In this document: one piece after another, positions 23,860 through 37,500 of the stretch | How positions within the stretch are numbered: the first letter of the stretch is position 1 | Layout of the letters: the number at the start of each line of letters is the position of its first letter | NCBI RefSeq assembly: GCF_002127325.2 | Contig: NC_035436.2 | Span: 86,301,716-86,365,715, forward strand | Source of the DNA: Helianthus annuus | Taxonomy: Eukaryota; Streptophyta; Magnoliopsida; Asterales; Asteraceae | Length of the DNA: 64,000 nucleotides | Direction: 5' to 3' | Made by a program: the position numbers and the translations under genes | The notes under the pieces: model-generated | What the model was told of the DNA's origin: nothing | Database searches by the model: none | Seen by the model: the letters and a program-made list of their open reading frames with translations, nothing else

Positions 23860-25763
23860 ATGAAGATCATGGCCGGACGTATTAACTTGACTCAAGCCCA
23901 GTTGACGGCTCTCATTAACGAACAAGTTGCTGCGGCACTTGCAGCTGCACACGCAGGAGGTATACCCTGCAGTCGTAACTCATACTAGGATCTTTAGATC
24001 CTACATTCCTAAACCAACTCTTGTGTTTAACATTGTCCTATTCTTACACACTAGGTCAACACGCTCAGCAACCTGTTTGCACTTTCAAGAACTTCATGGA
24101 CTGTCGTCCTAGCACGTTTAGTGGCACTGAAGGAGTGGCTGGACTCCTCCATTGGTTTGAGAAGCTCGAGTAGGTATTTGAGATGTGTGAATGCCCTGAG
24201 GCTCGCAGGGTGAAATACGCCACTGGTACTTTAGAAGGAATTGCGCTGACTTGGTGGAACGCGCAAGTTCAGATTTTAGGGTTGGCAGCTGCTAACGCCA
24301 CCCCTTGGAATGATTTCAAGGAACTCATCAAACGAGAATACTGCACACGTGATGACATCCACAAGTTGGAAGTGGAGCTCTACCATCTGAAAATGACAGG
24401 GTCGGAAATCGAAGCTTATACGAAACGGTCAAACGAGCTGGCTATCTTGTGTCCAACTATGGTGGACCCTCCAGTCAAGCGCATTGAGTTGTACCTCAAG
24501 GGGTTAGCACCTGAAATTCAGAGCCATGTGACATCGGCTAACCTTAATAACATCCAGGATGTTCAGCGTCTTGCTCATCGCCTCACGGATCAGGCAGTGG
24601 AACAGAACAGGCTGCCTAAGCGTATCAGTGCTGCTACTACCGTTACCACTTCTGCTACTCTTGCTACTCCCAGTGACAACAAGAGAAAATGGGAGGGGGA
24701 TTCCAGCAAAGGTTCAGCTTTAGTTCAGTCTCAGGTGCAGCAGCGAAAGACTGACAACTATCAGAGCCCTGGTCAGCAATCTTCGGGCAATCACAGGCAG
24801 GGTGGATATCGAGGGAACCTCCCAAGGTGCAACAATTGTAACAGATACCACAGTGGCCAGTGTAACAATGGTCGTTGCCAGAGGTGTCTCAAGATGGGTC
24901 ATGAGGCCAAGGATTGTAGGAGCCCACGGCCTGTAACTCAGAAGCAGCAGCAGCAGCAAACACCGCAGAATCAGAAACAGGGCAACAAGGGATGTTTTCA
25001 TTGTGGTGCTGAAGGTCACTTCAAAAGACACTGCCCTCAGTTAAACCGAAACCAGAACAACAACAACAACAATAACCAAGGCAACGGAAACAACAACGGA
25101 GGAAACAACAATGATGGGAACAACGGCACTAGGGGTCGTGCATTTGTGCTGGGGCAGGGTAATGCCAGGAATGATCCCAACGTAGTTATGGGTAAGTTTC
25201 TTCTTGATGACTTTTATGTTACTGTATTGTTTGATTCGGGTGCGGATACCAGTTATATGTCCTTGAAAGTTAGTCAAATGTTAAAACGTGCACCAACTCC
25301 CTTAAACACCAAACATGTCGTAGAGTTAGCTAACGGTAAAAGTCTAGAGGCCACACACATAGCTCAGGGTTGTAATCTTATCCTCGCTGGTCAGACTTTC
25401 TCTATCGATCTTATCCCTATAGTTCTGGGTAGTTTCGACATCGTCATTGGTATGGACTGGTTATCCAAACAGCAAGCAGAGATCTTATGCAAGGAAAAGA
25501 TAGTTCGTATTCCCCGTTCTGGCAAAGAACCTCTCGAAGTTCAAGGCGACAAGAGTGGTGCTGTGGTTGGCATCATCTCCTTCCTGAAGGCTCAGAAATG
25601 TTTACGAAAGGGTCATACTGCCATTTTGGCACTAGTTACGGATGCATCAACGAAAGAGAAAAGAATAGAGGATATCCCAGTTGTACGTGATTTTCCTCAG
25701 GTGTTTCCTGAAGATTTACCTAGGTACCGCCTCATCGCCAGGTCGAATTCTAGATTGAATTAG
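23860..25763 (+). pseudogene. Gypsy gag and protease, element B, with intron-like gap
   Basis: The start is ATG at 23860 or, more like the family, 23869 (MAGRINLTQAQLTALIN). The frame ends after AHAGG at a GT; the family-like sequence resumes at 24055 after an AG, in another frame, as QHAQQPVCTF. Removing 23960-24054 joins the two in phase. TAG at 24171-24173 interrupts; from 24183 the frame is open to 25763. Parts: retrotransposon gag domain (about 24183-24600), two zinc knuckles (24876-24917 CQRCLKMGHEAKDC; 24993-25034 CFHCGAEGHFKRHC), an Asn-rich linker (25050-25130) and the protease with DSGAD at 25233-25247. A small deletion near 25725 shifts the frame, so the tail of this frame is not real. 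Confidence 0.9.
23960..24054 (+). other. Putative 95-nt GT-AG intron in gag of element B
   Basis: Starts GTATAC, ends TTACACACTAG, AT-rich, with in-frame stops if unspliced. The flanking frames differ by two bases and 95 leaves a remainder of two, so splicing restores one continuous reading frame. Element C's gag has no such gap. No transcript evidence is available here. Confidence 0.65.
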
Positions 25764-26089
25764 CTCATGGAGCAGCACCTATAGCTCGTGCGCCATATCG
25801 ATTAGCTCCAACTGAACTGGAAGAGTTGTCTAAGCAATTGCAAGAGCTCTTGGATAAGGGCTTTATTCATCCAAGCTCTTCGCCTTGGGGAGCTCCAGTA
25901 CTATTTGTGAAGAAGAAGGACGGTACTTTCAGGATGTGCATTGATTACCATGAACTGAACAAGGTGATAGTGAAGAACCGCTATCCTCTTCCTCGTATTG
26001 ACGACTTATTCGACCAGCTGCAAGGGTCGAGCTACTACTCCAAGATAGATCTGAGGTCGGGTTACCATCAGCTGAGAGTCCAGGATGAG
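25764..26089 (+). pseudogene. Reverse transcriptase, first part, element B
   Basis: After the frameshift the frame 25826-26089 reads the N-terminal fingers of a gypsy reverse transcriptase: [21 protein letters not shown], then [12 protein letters not shown], then [11 protein letters not shown]. It is cut after VQDE by element C; ATGAG is duplicated on both sides (26085-26089 and 37937-37941). The rest of the enzyme continues at 37942. Confidence 0.93.
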
Positions 26090-26642
26090 TGTGACAACTG
26101 TGATATATAATCATCGTATTATGTAAAACAATGTCCGTTATCAATAAAACAATATGCTTTGGTGTTATTATGTGTTTTTTTGGTGTTACTATATATGCAA
26201 TTGTGTTTATTAATTTTACAATTTGATTCGATACCAATTTCAAGCTTTAAATTACTTTCTGGAAGGTTATACGCAAACTGGTGCTTAAACGCAATCAGTT
26301 TAAAGCAACATACACTCCGGAACTGTGACGTAAGCCAAACATACCCTAAATATCCCTTACATAACTTAGAAATAAGTTTCGAAGGATTCGGTATGGCGAA
26401 AACATGTTTATTTGAACTAAAGAACTAATTACGACAAAACTGCGAAACGAACGTTGGTGACCGCCCGGATAATATTTAAATCCCACAAATATTCTATTAT
26501 GATTAAAATCTTATTTTAATCAGGTTCGTGTTGAAAAATAAATTAAAACGCTTAAAAACGTTATTTTTCAAATTTAAGCGCGTACCGTGTGTTCCTACAC
26601 GACACAGTGCTTATACTGCAAAACACAGGCAACGCAGCAAAC

Positions 26643-26952
26643 CTAGGAATATGCCAGGAATATGCTAGGAATATACCAGGAATATGCCAGGAATATGCCA
26701 GGAATATGCCAGGAATATGCTAGGAATATGTCAGGAATATGCCAGGAATATGCTAGGAATATACCAGGAATATGCCAGGAATATACCAGGAATATGCCAG
26801 GAATATGCTAGGAATATACCAGGAATATGCCAGGAATATACCAGGAATATGCCAGGAATATGCTAGGAATATACCAGGAATATGCCAGGAATATGCTAGG
26901 AATATACCAGGAATATGCCAGGAATATGCTAGGAATATGCTAGGAATATGCT
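26643..26952 (+). repeat. 11-bp minisatellite (AGGAATATGCC)n in U3 of LTR C
   Basis: About 28 head-to-tail copies of an 11-bp unit, with variants ggaatatgcca, ggaatatgcta and ggaatatacca. It ends 12 bases before the TATA box. An equal-sized array is in the 3' LTR. Confidence 0.97.
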
Positions 26953-26964
26953 ATATGGAAGGTC

Positions 26965-26972
26965 TATAAATA
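26965..26972 (+). promoter_or_regulatory. TATA box, 5' LTR of element C
   Basis: TATAAATA directly after the minisatellite, followed by a C/T-rich leader (ctccatctctccctctc near 27014). Confidence 0.8.
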
Positions 26973-29449
26973 CCACCATACCATAACTCCATCATTCCAG
27001 ACTCAACACTACACTCCATCTCTCCCTCTCTCTATCTTAATCTTCTTCATATCTTCAAGTCTTGTTCTTGAAGATTCAACATCCTTTCTTGTAAACTTCA
27101 AGATAGTGTGAAGATCTAAGGTTGTTCCCAAGGTGTTGTCAAGTGAATACAAGCCTCCTATCATCCCATAACTTACTTGAATCTTGAAGGTATAACACTT
27201 ATATTTAAATCATACCTTTGGTTCATAGTTGTTCTTGATGATTTGAAGTTTCTCTTGAATCTTGGGATTTTCACTAAACTTGAAATCTAAAAGAAATGGG
27301 TCATGAAACAAATAAAAAAAAATGATGGTGTGTATACATATGTATATAACCGTACATATATATGTGTGTATATGAGTTTGAGTTTTGAGCTTTATTTTGA
27401 TAAAGTACTTGTTTAAGTATTTCATGTTCTTGAATGATGTGTGTATATGAGTTTGGTGATTTATGTATGATATGTTAAATTTAAATTACTTCAGCAAATA
27501 AACCTAAAAACAACACATATTTGATGCATTTAGATCAACATAAAATGTTGATGCTATGTTAGTATGCTTTAGGCACTTGTACATGAAGATACATTTCGAT
27601 TTAAAGCTCAAGAAATGGTAAAAAGGGGTTGTATGGCAAAAATGTTTTAGATCAGGTTATAAACACTAAAAATGACATTATTTAGTGTATTATAATGGCA
27701 TGAAACTTTGACATAAGTTTGATAGCTTTGCGTGTTGTACATATAGCTTAAAAAGTGGTAAAATATGTGAAATTTACATGATTTATGTGCTTTACTTAAG
27801 ACCTGCACTATCATGAGTATAACCATTATTTTATTCAATAAATAACATGGGTTATGTTAAAATTTCAAGTCGTTTCGATTTGGGATGGTTCGGGTAATGT
27901 TTGATGCAAAACTATGCGGTAAAACGGTTAAAAATCGCCTTTTCGGAGGACTTTTACAAAACTTTTTTAGATCAGTAACCAAACTGATATTTTTGGTATA
28001 AAAACAAGTATTTTAACTTATATTAAGTTTACTTAGTGTTCAGTTAGTCATACGTGACTTCCGACGCTCAAAAATGTTACCGAAACGCTAAAATAAGTGT
28101 TTTTCGACATAACTATAATGGGTTGGTCATGAGTAAATTTTATGTGTTACAATGTGCTATGTGTTTTATAATATGTGTATGATGACATGATAATACTTGA
28201 CAAGATTATTTGTTTTACGCTTGAGTACATATACGCGAATATACCAAAATAATCAAAAATAATAACTTTTCGGGGAATCTCAAAGTTATGTGAAAATTCT
28301 AAGTATCAGAGAAGCTTCATCATTTTTTATGAATTTTGTTTATTAAATCATTCTTATTTAATTTAGGACAAATAAATAATTTGAGGGATTGTGTTAGCAT
28401 ATAAAAACGCACCCAAAGGTGAGTACATAGTTCCCCTATTTTACTGTTTTCAAATGTTTTGGGGTGATTCATATGTATCAAAACGATTTCGATGTTTTAA
28501 CGATGGTTTATATTAAACTAATAACGATTTCGATAATGTGAACGAGCTTGTTGGTTGTAATTACATAACAAATGACATTCATTAATTTCGGCCAAACCGA
28601 CCAGTATTAGGTTATGGTACCATAGGATCCGACAAATCCCGTTATCAGACCGGACCCATGGTTATGTGTGGGTTAGGTGGGTAACGACCGAATCTGATGA
28701 TTTTTAACTTACCCTTTGGTGGTTTGTTAATACGAGAACAAGTGGAACGATGAACGAGTCACAAAGGTTTGAATGTTGTTAACGAGACGACCAAAAGTAG
28801 TTTCACGATCTAAAACGAGAATGATTTAAACGACTAAAGCAGTGTTTAACGAATTAAACAATTTGGGAAAAACAATTGGAAGCGATGTCACACAAACGAG
28901 GTTTTCGGAACGATATAAACAATACGAGTTTTATTACGAGAATGATTTACGATTTGGTTTGCGAAAAACAAATGTTTTGGGAAAAGATCCATGGCTCGAG
29001 GTTTATAAATTATAGCCAAACTATTTTAATTCGGTTATTCATTTTACGATACAAACATTTTATAAAACAAGGTTTTCTAATGACAATTAATGAGGTTGCA
29101 CAATTTATTCCAACGTATAAACGAGCCATGAATCTGACACTCTCATAAAACCTATGTACTCGCCAGCATTTCTTTGCTGACTTTGTTTTTACATATGTTT
29201 CAGGTGAAGTTGCTTAGTCTTGATTGCGAATAGGAAGCATGCTCACTTAGGACCGGACGAGGCCTTAGTGATTTAATAATGATATTAGTCTATGTCTGAT
29301 TTGCTTGTTTAACTTTAAAACCATGTTTAATATTTAATGAAATGAAACTCTTCGTATCCATGGTTTGAAACAATAATTCTGTTACAACACTCCCCGGCGT
29401 TTCCGCCACGATTTTGTCGTTTTACGTGGTCGGGGTGTGACAGAAGAGT

Positions 29450-29461
29450 TGGTATCAGAGC
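29450..29461 (+). other. Primer binding site, element C
   Basis: tggtatcagagc, initiator methionine tRNA complement, seven bases after the LTR. The 560-base leader that follows (to 30021) has no other feature I can name. Confidence 0.93.
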
Positions 29462-30021
29462 CAATGGTTATAGAGAATTAGGTTATTAGTAAAATTTCGA
29501 CCTAGACTATAACTTTCTAGGACCCCAACGCAAGTTCAATTGCGTTTAGAATTTTAAAAACGAAATCCGAATCTGCTTCAAGAATTAATCGTCCGTTCTA
29601 GGATGATTGATTACTAGATTTTGAACCCTCCCATTTTGATTCATTTTTGGCTTAGTGCCTCCTGAGTTTTCAAAATCTCGTCAAAGTTTGGGTCTAAATA
29701 ATGTGAACACGTGCAAACTGGAAGAGTGAATGCTTGTACCCTGAGTTTTCTGTCTAAGGCTAGAGTGTTCGTACAAATCCACATAATCGGACCAGTCACT
29801 CTTACCTGGGAACTCTTGGGGTGGGTATTCACTTATAGGCGAGCATGTCTTCGCGATACATTATTTCGATTCATTACTTTGATTAGTCACTACGTGTTGT
29901 TTGTTTGTTCGAGGTAACGAACAAATGATCGCCTTCCTTATATTTCGTCGATATTTTCAAAACCTCTTTTGTTTTTCCTAATCGTCGACCTCACACATTT
30001 CCCATAATTCCTTGTTAGACG

Positions 30022-33000
30022 ATGCCTCCTCGACGTGATGCACAACCTTTTACCGCTGAAGAAATCGCAGCCCTTGTCTCTCAGCAAATGGCTGCTGTGC
30101 TCCCAGGCGTTGTAACCCAAATCCACGAGCTGTACAACAACAATAACGATAACAATGAACAATGCACTTTCAAGAGTTTCAACTCTGCTAAGCCGCTAAA
30201 GTTTTCTGGGACACAAGGTGCGACTGCACTCCTCCAATGGTTCGAAAGTATCGAGAACACATTCAGACATGTGCAATGTCCGAATGGGCGTAAGGTTGAA
30301 TTTGCATCAAGTGTGTTCGAGAAGCGTGCCCTTACTTGGTGGAACGGAGTGATGCGCGATAGGGGTGCTGAAGTAGCGTTGGCACAAACCTGGGAAGAGC
30401 TTCGAGCTCTCATGATGAGAGAGTTTTGTCCCCGTCACGAAATTCGAACTTTGGAACGAGAGTTTGACGATCTAAAACAAGATGGGGGAGAACACCGTGC
30501 GTATACGGATCGATTTGAGGAGCTCAGTCTTTTGTGTCCTACTATGGTTACCCCGTTGGAGAAAGCGATAGAGAGGTATATCGATGGGTTACCCGATTCC
30601 ATACAAGACATTGTGACTGGTGTTAATCCTACTACTGTTCGCCAAGAGATTGAGTTAGCTGCTACCCTGACTGAGTCGCAAGTCAGGAAGCGTAAACTTA
30701 CCTGCAAAGGTGATAAGAAGAAGTCAACTGATTCTGCTAAAGACAAGGAAAAGGGTAAGGGTAAGAAGGGTGAGTCATCGAAGAAGTCGAGGAAGCGAAA
30801 GGGTGCTCAGAACTTTGCAATAACTGCACAAACTGCTCAGAACCCTCAGAACCCAGCAGCTCAACCTCCTGCTAAGAAAGCATATGCTGGTACCGCACCC
30901 CATTGTGCTCGCTGCAACGGTCATCACGTTGCACAACAAGCTTGTAGGCAATGCACAACGTGTGGTAAGCTTGGGCATCTGGCCAACGTCTGTCGTTTTG
31001 GTCAGAATCAGATTGTTCAAAATCAAGCTCCAGTACAGGGGAATGCTGTTAGATTCCCACCGGGTTCGTGCTTCAATTGTGGAGAGTATGGTCATTTCCG
31101 CAACAACTGTCCGAGGTTGGCAAATACGAATGCAAATCCGAACGTGAATGTCAATGTCAATGCAAATGCGAATCCCGCTCGTGGACGAGTATTCAATCTG
31201 AATGCAAACGAGGCGCGAGCTGACAACCTCGTCGTCAATGGTACGTTTCTTGTTAACAATCGACCTGCATCTATTCTTTTTGATTCTGGTGCCGATAGAA
31301 GTTTTGTTTCATTATCTTTTGTGCCTTTGCTTGCGATACCTAGAACTAAACTAAGGAAACCCTTAACTGTCAAAGTTGCTACTGGTAAACCTCTCGTTCT
31401 CGATTCTGTTATCTGTGATGGTCAGTTAAACCTTGATAACCATCTTTTTCCCATCGACCTCACACCGATGCAACTTGGTAGTTTCGATATTATCGTGGGG
31501 ATGGATTGGTTAACCAAACATCATGCTGAGGTGGTTTGTTTCGATAAGATAGTTCGTATTCCTCTTCCATCTGGTGATGTTCTGGAAGTTCGTGGCGAGA
31601 AACCATCAGGTGGTTTGAAGCTTATGTCGTGTACGAAGGCTCAAAGTTATTTGCGAAAAGGATATATCGCTTTCCTGGCACATATCACCGAGGAGAAAGG
31701 CAAGAGCAAGAGTATTCAGGATATTCCGATTGTTCGGGATTATCCAGAGGTGTTTCCTGATGAACTGCCTGGGTTGCCTCCAGTTCGTCAAGTCGAGTTT
31801 CATATTGACCTTGTACCCAATGCCAACCCGGTTGCGAAGGCGCCTTATCGTCTTACACCATCGAAAATGCAAGAGTTATCAAAACAACTTCAAGAGTTGT
31901 CTGATAAAGGATTCATCCGTCCGAGCTTTTCACCTTGGGGAGCTCCTGTCCTCTTTGTGAGAAAGAAAGATGGATCTTTTCGAATGTGTATCGATTATCG
32001 TGAGCTTAATAAGCTTACCATCAAGAATCGATATCCCATACCTAGAATTGATGGTCTCTTCGACCAGCTGCAAGGTGCTTCATGTTTTTCCAAGATCGAC
32101 TTACGTTCTGGGTATCATCAACTTCGTATTTTCGAAGAAGATATTCCCAAAACTTCTTTCCGTACAAGATATGGGCATTACGAGTTCACTGTCATGCCTT
32201 TTGGTTTGACGAATGCCCCAGCTATCTTCATGGACTTAATGAATAGGGTTTGTAAACCTTATTTAGATAAGTTCATCATTGTGTTCATCGACGATATTCT
32301 CATTTATTCAAAGTCTCGAGCCGATCATGAACGACACCTTCGTTTGACATTGGAACTCCTAAGGAAGGAACAACTTTTTGCTAAATTCTCCAAGTGTGAA
32401 TTCTGGCTTAAGGAAGTTCAGTTCTTGGGTCATATTATCAATGAGAAGGGTATTCATGTAGATCCATCCAAGATTGCTGCAATTAAGGATTGGAATACAC
32501 CAACGACACCAACAGAAGTTCGTTCTTTTCTTGGTCTTGCTGGTTATTATCGTCGATTCATTTCTAATTTCTCGAAGATCGCGGTTCCGCTCACTGCTTT
32601 GACTCAGAAAAATAAGCCTTTTGAGTGGGGACCTAAGCAAGAAGAAGCGTTCCAAACACTGAAACGAAAGCTCTGTGATGCTCCTGTTCTATCTCTGCCT
32701 GAGGGAAACGATGATTTTGTTGTCTATTGTGACGCGTCGAATCTAGGACTTGGTTGCGTTCTTATGCAACGTGGTAAAGTCATAGCTTATGCGTCTAGAC
32801 AATTAAAAATTCACGAGAAGAACTATACGACTCATGATCTTGAGTTAGGAGCTGTAGTTTTTGCACTTAAAATCTAGAGACACTACCTCTATGGAACGAA
32901 GTGTGTGGTTTTCACAGACCACAAAAGTCTCCAGCATATTCTCAATCAGAAGGAGCTGAACATGAGGCAACGACGTTGGGTTGAACTCTTAAACGATTAT

Positions 33001-34545
33001 GATTGCGAGATCCGCTACCACCCTGGTAAGGCGAATGTCGTAGCCGATGCGCTTAGTCGAAAGGAACGAGTCAAGCTTCATTCTGTTCAAACCCTATCTG
33101 ATATTCGATCTCGCGTCCTTCAAACTCAATGATCTTGTGTGATCAAAGACTTATTGAAGTATGAGCTACCGCTCCAACTTGAGCTTAAACTCGAAAGGAA
33201 AGACGATGGTTTACTCTATTTTGAGAATCGTTTGAGGATTCCGAATCAGGACGATCTTCGCACCTTAGTAATGGACGAATCTCACAAGTCTCGATATTCT
33301 ATCCATCCTGGTGCTGATAAAATGTACAAGGATCTTCGTACCCAGTATTGGTGGCCTGGTATGAAGAAAGACGTTGCCTTGTATGTATCGAAATGCCTAA
33401 CTTGTCTCAAAGTCAAGGCGGAACATCAACGACCTTCTGGTTTGCTTGTACAACCAAAGATACCGGTTTGGAAATGGGAGAACATTGCAATGGATTTCAT
33501 TACCAAGTTACCGCGTACGTCTAAAGGTAACGATGCTATTTGGGTCGCAGTTGATCGTTTGACAAAATCTGCTCACTTCTTACCAATCCGTGAGGATTTC
33601 TCTGCTGAAAAGCTTGCCAAGATCTATGTAGACGAGATTGTATCACGACATGGTGTTCCCTTGGATATCATTTCTGATCGTGATGCTCGATTTTCATCTC
33701 ATTTTTGGAAGACCATGCAATCTGCTTTGGGAACCCAACTGAATCTAAGCACTGCTTATCATCCCTAAACAGATGGTCAATCTGAGAGGACGATTCAAAC
33801 CTTGGAGGATATGCTTAGAGCATGCGTGATAGACTTTGGTGGTAATTGGGATTCTCATTTACCATTGATCGAGTTCTCATACAATAATAGTTATCATGCT
33901 AGCATTAAGATGGCACCATTCGAAGCTCTCTACGGTCGAAAATGTCGTTCACCTGTCTGTTGGGATGAGACCGGTGAAGCTCAGCTTACTGGACCTGAGA
34001 TCATTCTGGAAGCAACAGACAAAATCAAGAAAATTCGCGATAATCTTGTGACAGCTAGAAGCCGTCAAAAGAGTTATGCGGATATGAAACGCAAGCCCGT
34101 AGAATTCCAAGTCGGAGACCGTGTCCTACTCAAGGTGTCACCTTGGAAGGGAGTGGTGAGATTTGGAAAGAAAGGAAAACTTGCACCACGATATGTTGGA
34201 CCATTTAAGATTGTTGAAAGAATTGGAAAGGTTGCCTATCGACTAGAACTACCTCCAGAGCTTGGAAATGTCCATCCGACTTTTCACGTGTCCAATTTGC
34301 GAAAGTGTTTAGCTGATGCTGATCTTCACGTCCCCCTCGACGAGATTCAAATCGATGAAACGATGCACTTTGTCGAGAAACCTGTGGAGATAGTGGACCG
34401 TACATACAAACAGTTGAAAGGCAAACGGATTCATTTGGTCAAGGTTCGCTGGGAATCCAAACGTGGCCCCGAGTTTACTTGGGAACATAAGGACCAGATG
34501 AAGGAGAAATATCCGCATTTGTTTTCACAAGATTCCTCTAAGTAA
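30022..34545 (+). pseudogene. Gypsy gag-pol polyprotein, element C, three nonsense codons
   Basis: A single frame of 1508 codons from ATG 30022 ([16 protein letters not shown]) to TAA 34543, broken only by TAG 32875-32877, TGA 33130-33132 and TAA 33766-33768. Parts by residue: gag about 50-200; a basic Lys-rich linker near 230-265; zinc knuckles at about 311 ([14 protein letters not shown]) and 350 ([14 protein letters not shown]); protease DSGAD at 421; reverse transcriptase about 600-800 with FIDD near 755; RNase H from about 904 (YCDAS). After the first stop come the rest of RNase H, integrase (CLTC near 33394, SDRD near 33676, SERT near 33781) and a C-terminal chromodomain-like end (34370-34510). 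At least two of the changes fit C-to-T decay (Trp to TAG, Gln to TAA). Gag, protease and most of reverse transcriptase remain readable. Confidence 0.96.
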
Positions 34546-34564
34546 AATTTCGGGACGAAATTTC
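34546..34564 (+). other. 19-nt hairpin and polypurine tract of element C
   Basis: aaatttcgggacgaaattt directly follows the pol stop, and the polypurine tract aaagtaggggagac (34567-34580) leads into the 3' LTR. Confidence 0.88.
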
Positions 34565-34580
34565 CTAAAGTAGGGGAGAC

Positions 34581-37500
34581 TGTGACAACTGTGATATATA
34601 ATCATCGTATTATGTAAAACAATGTCCGTTATCAATAAAACAATATGCTTTGGTGTTATTATGTGTTTTTTTGGTGTTACTATATGTGCAATTGTGTTTA
34701 TTAATTTTACAATTTGATTCGATACCAATTTCAAGCTTTAAATTACTTTCTGGAAGGTTATACGCAAACTGGTGCTTAAACGCAATCAGTTTAAAGCAAC
34801 ATACACTCCGGAACTGTGACGTAAGCCAAACATACCCTAAATATCCCTTACATAACTTAGAAATAAGTTTCGAAGGATTCGGTATGGCGAAAACATGTTT
34901 ATTTGAACTAAAGAACTAATTACGACAAAACTGCGAAACGAACGTTGGTGACCGCCCGGATAATATTTAAATCCCACAAATATTCTATTATGATTAAAAT
35001 CTTATTTTAATCAGGTTCGTGTTGAAAAATAAATTAAAACGCTTAAAAACGTTATTTTTCAAATTTAAGCGCGTACCGTGTGTTCCTACACGACACAGTG
35101 CTTATACTGCAAAACACAGGCAACGCAGCAAACCTAGGAATATGCCAGGAATATGCTAGGAATATACCAGGAATATGCCAGGAATATGCCAGGAATATGC
35201 CAGGAATATGCTAGGAATATGCCAGGAATATGCCAGGAATATGCTAGGAATATACCAGGAATATGCCAGGAATATACCAGGAATATGCCAGGAATATGCT
35301 AGGAATATACCAGGAATATGCCAGGAATATACCAGGAATATGCCAGGAATATGCTAGGAATATACCAGGAATATGCCAGGAATATGCTAGGAATATACCA
35401 GGAATATGCCAGGAATATGCTAGGAATATGCTAGGAATATGCTATATGGAAGGTCTATAAATACCACCATACCATAACTCCATCATTCCACACTCAACAC
35501 TACACTCCATCTCTCCCTCTCTCTATCTTAATCTTCTTCATATCTTCAAGTCTTGTTCTTGAAGATTCAACATCCTTTCTTGTAAACTTCAAGATAGTGT
35601 GAAGATCTAAGGTTGTTCCCAAGGTGTTGTCAAGTGAATACAAGCCTCCTATTATCCCATAACTTACTTGAATCTTGAAGGTATAACACTTATATTTAAA
35701 TCATACCTTTGGTTCATAGTTGTTCTTGATGATTTGAAGTTTCTCTTGAATCTTGGGATTTTCACTAAACTTGAAATCTAAAAGAAATGGGTCATGAAAC
35801 AAATAAAAAAAATGATGGTGTGTATACATATGTATATAACCGTACATATATATGTGTGTATATGAGTTTGAGTTTTGAGCTTTATTTTGATAAAGTACTT
35901 GTTTAAGTATTTCATGTTCTTGAATGATGGAAAAAAATGCAAGTATTTGGTGATTTATGTATGATATGTTAAATTTAAATTACTTCAGCAAATAAACCTA
36001 AAAACAACACATATTTGATGCATTTAGATCAACATAAAATGTTGATGCTATGTTAGTATGCTTTAGGCACTTGTACATGAAGATACATTTCGATTTAAAG
36101 CTCAAGAAATGGTAAAAAGGGGTTGTATGGCAAAAATGTTTTAGATCAGGTTATAAACACTAAAAATGACATTATTTAGTGTATTATAATGGCATGAAAC
36201 TTTGACATAAGTTTGATAGCTTTGCGTGTTGTACATATAGCTTAAAAAGTGGTAAAATATGTGAAATTTACATGATTTATGTGCTTTACTTAAGACCTGC
36301 ACTATCATGAGTATAACCATTATTTTATTCAATAAATAACATGGGTTATGTTAAAATTTCAAGTCGTTTCGATTTGGGATGGTTCGGGTAATGTTTGATG
36401 CAAAACTATGCGGTAAAACGGTTAAAAATCGCCTTTTCGGAGGACTTTTACAAAACTTTTTTAGATCAGTAACCAAACTGATATTTTTGGTATAAAAACA
36501 AGTATTTTAACTTATATTAAGTTTACTTAGTGTTCAGTTAGTCATACGTGACTTCCGACGCTCAAAAATGTTACCGAAACGCTAAAATAAGTGTTTTTCG
36601 ACATAACTATAATGGGTTGGTCATGAGTAAATTTTATGTGTTACAATGTGCTATGTGTTTTATAATATGTGTATGATGACATGATAATACTTGACAAGAT
36701 TATTTGTTTTACGCTTGAGTACATATACGCGAATATACCAAAATAATCAAAAATAATAACTTTTCGGGGAATCTCAAAGTTATGTGAAAATTCTAAGTAT
36801 CAGAGAAGCTTCATCATTTTTTATGAATTTTGTTTATTAAATCATTCTTATTTAATTTAGGACAAATAAATAATTTGATGGATTGTGTTAGCATATAAAA
36901 ACGCACCCAAAGGTGAGTACATAGTTCCCCTATTTTACTGTTTTCAAATGTTTTGGGGTGATTCATATGTATCAAAACGATTTCGATGTTTTAACGATGG
37001 TTTATATTAAACTAATAACGATTTCGATAATGTGAACGAGCTTGTTGGTTGTAATTACATAACAAATGACATTCATTAATTTCGGCCAAACCGACCAGTA
37101 TTAGGTTATGGTACCATAGGATCCGACAAATCCCGTTATCAGACCGGACCCATGGTTATGTGTGGGTTAGGTGGGTAATGACCGAATCTGATGATTTTTA
37201 ACTTACCCTTTGGTGGTTTGTTAATACGAGAACAAGTGGAACGATGAACGAGTCACAAAGGTTTGAATGTTGTTAACGAGACGACCAAAAGTAGTTTCAC
37301 GATCTAAAACGAGAATGATTTAAACGACTAAAGCAGTGTTTAACGAATTAAACAATTTGGGAAAAACAATTGGAAGCGATGTCACACAAACGAGGTTTTC
37401 GGAACGATATAAACAATACGAGTTTTATTACGAGAATGATTTACGATTTGGTTTGCGAAAAACAAATGTTTTGGGAAAAGATCCATGGCTCGAGGTTTAT

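Larger units (their letters stand above)
26090..29442 (+). repeat. 5' LTR of element C (3353 bp)
   Basis: TGTGACAACTGTG...CGGGGTGTGACA. It contains an 11-bp minisatellite at 26643-26952 directly before the TATA box at 26965-26972. Open frames within it (for example over the minisatellite and 28876-29148) are repeat translation, not genes. Confidence 0.95.

Noticed and set aside
26643..26952. Array of regular short repeats considered as CRISPR
   Set aside because: Units are contiguous 11-mers without spacers, in a plant LTR.
26684..26969. Open frames encoding repeated peptides such as PGICQEYARN
   Set aside because: They are translations of the 11-bp minisatellite; an 11-bp unit stays open in any phase if it lacks stops. 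Not a gene.
28876..29148. 90-codon frame repeated at 37370-37642
   Set aside because: Present twice only because it is in both LTRs of element C; no domain, and coding here is not needed to explain identity.
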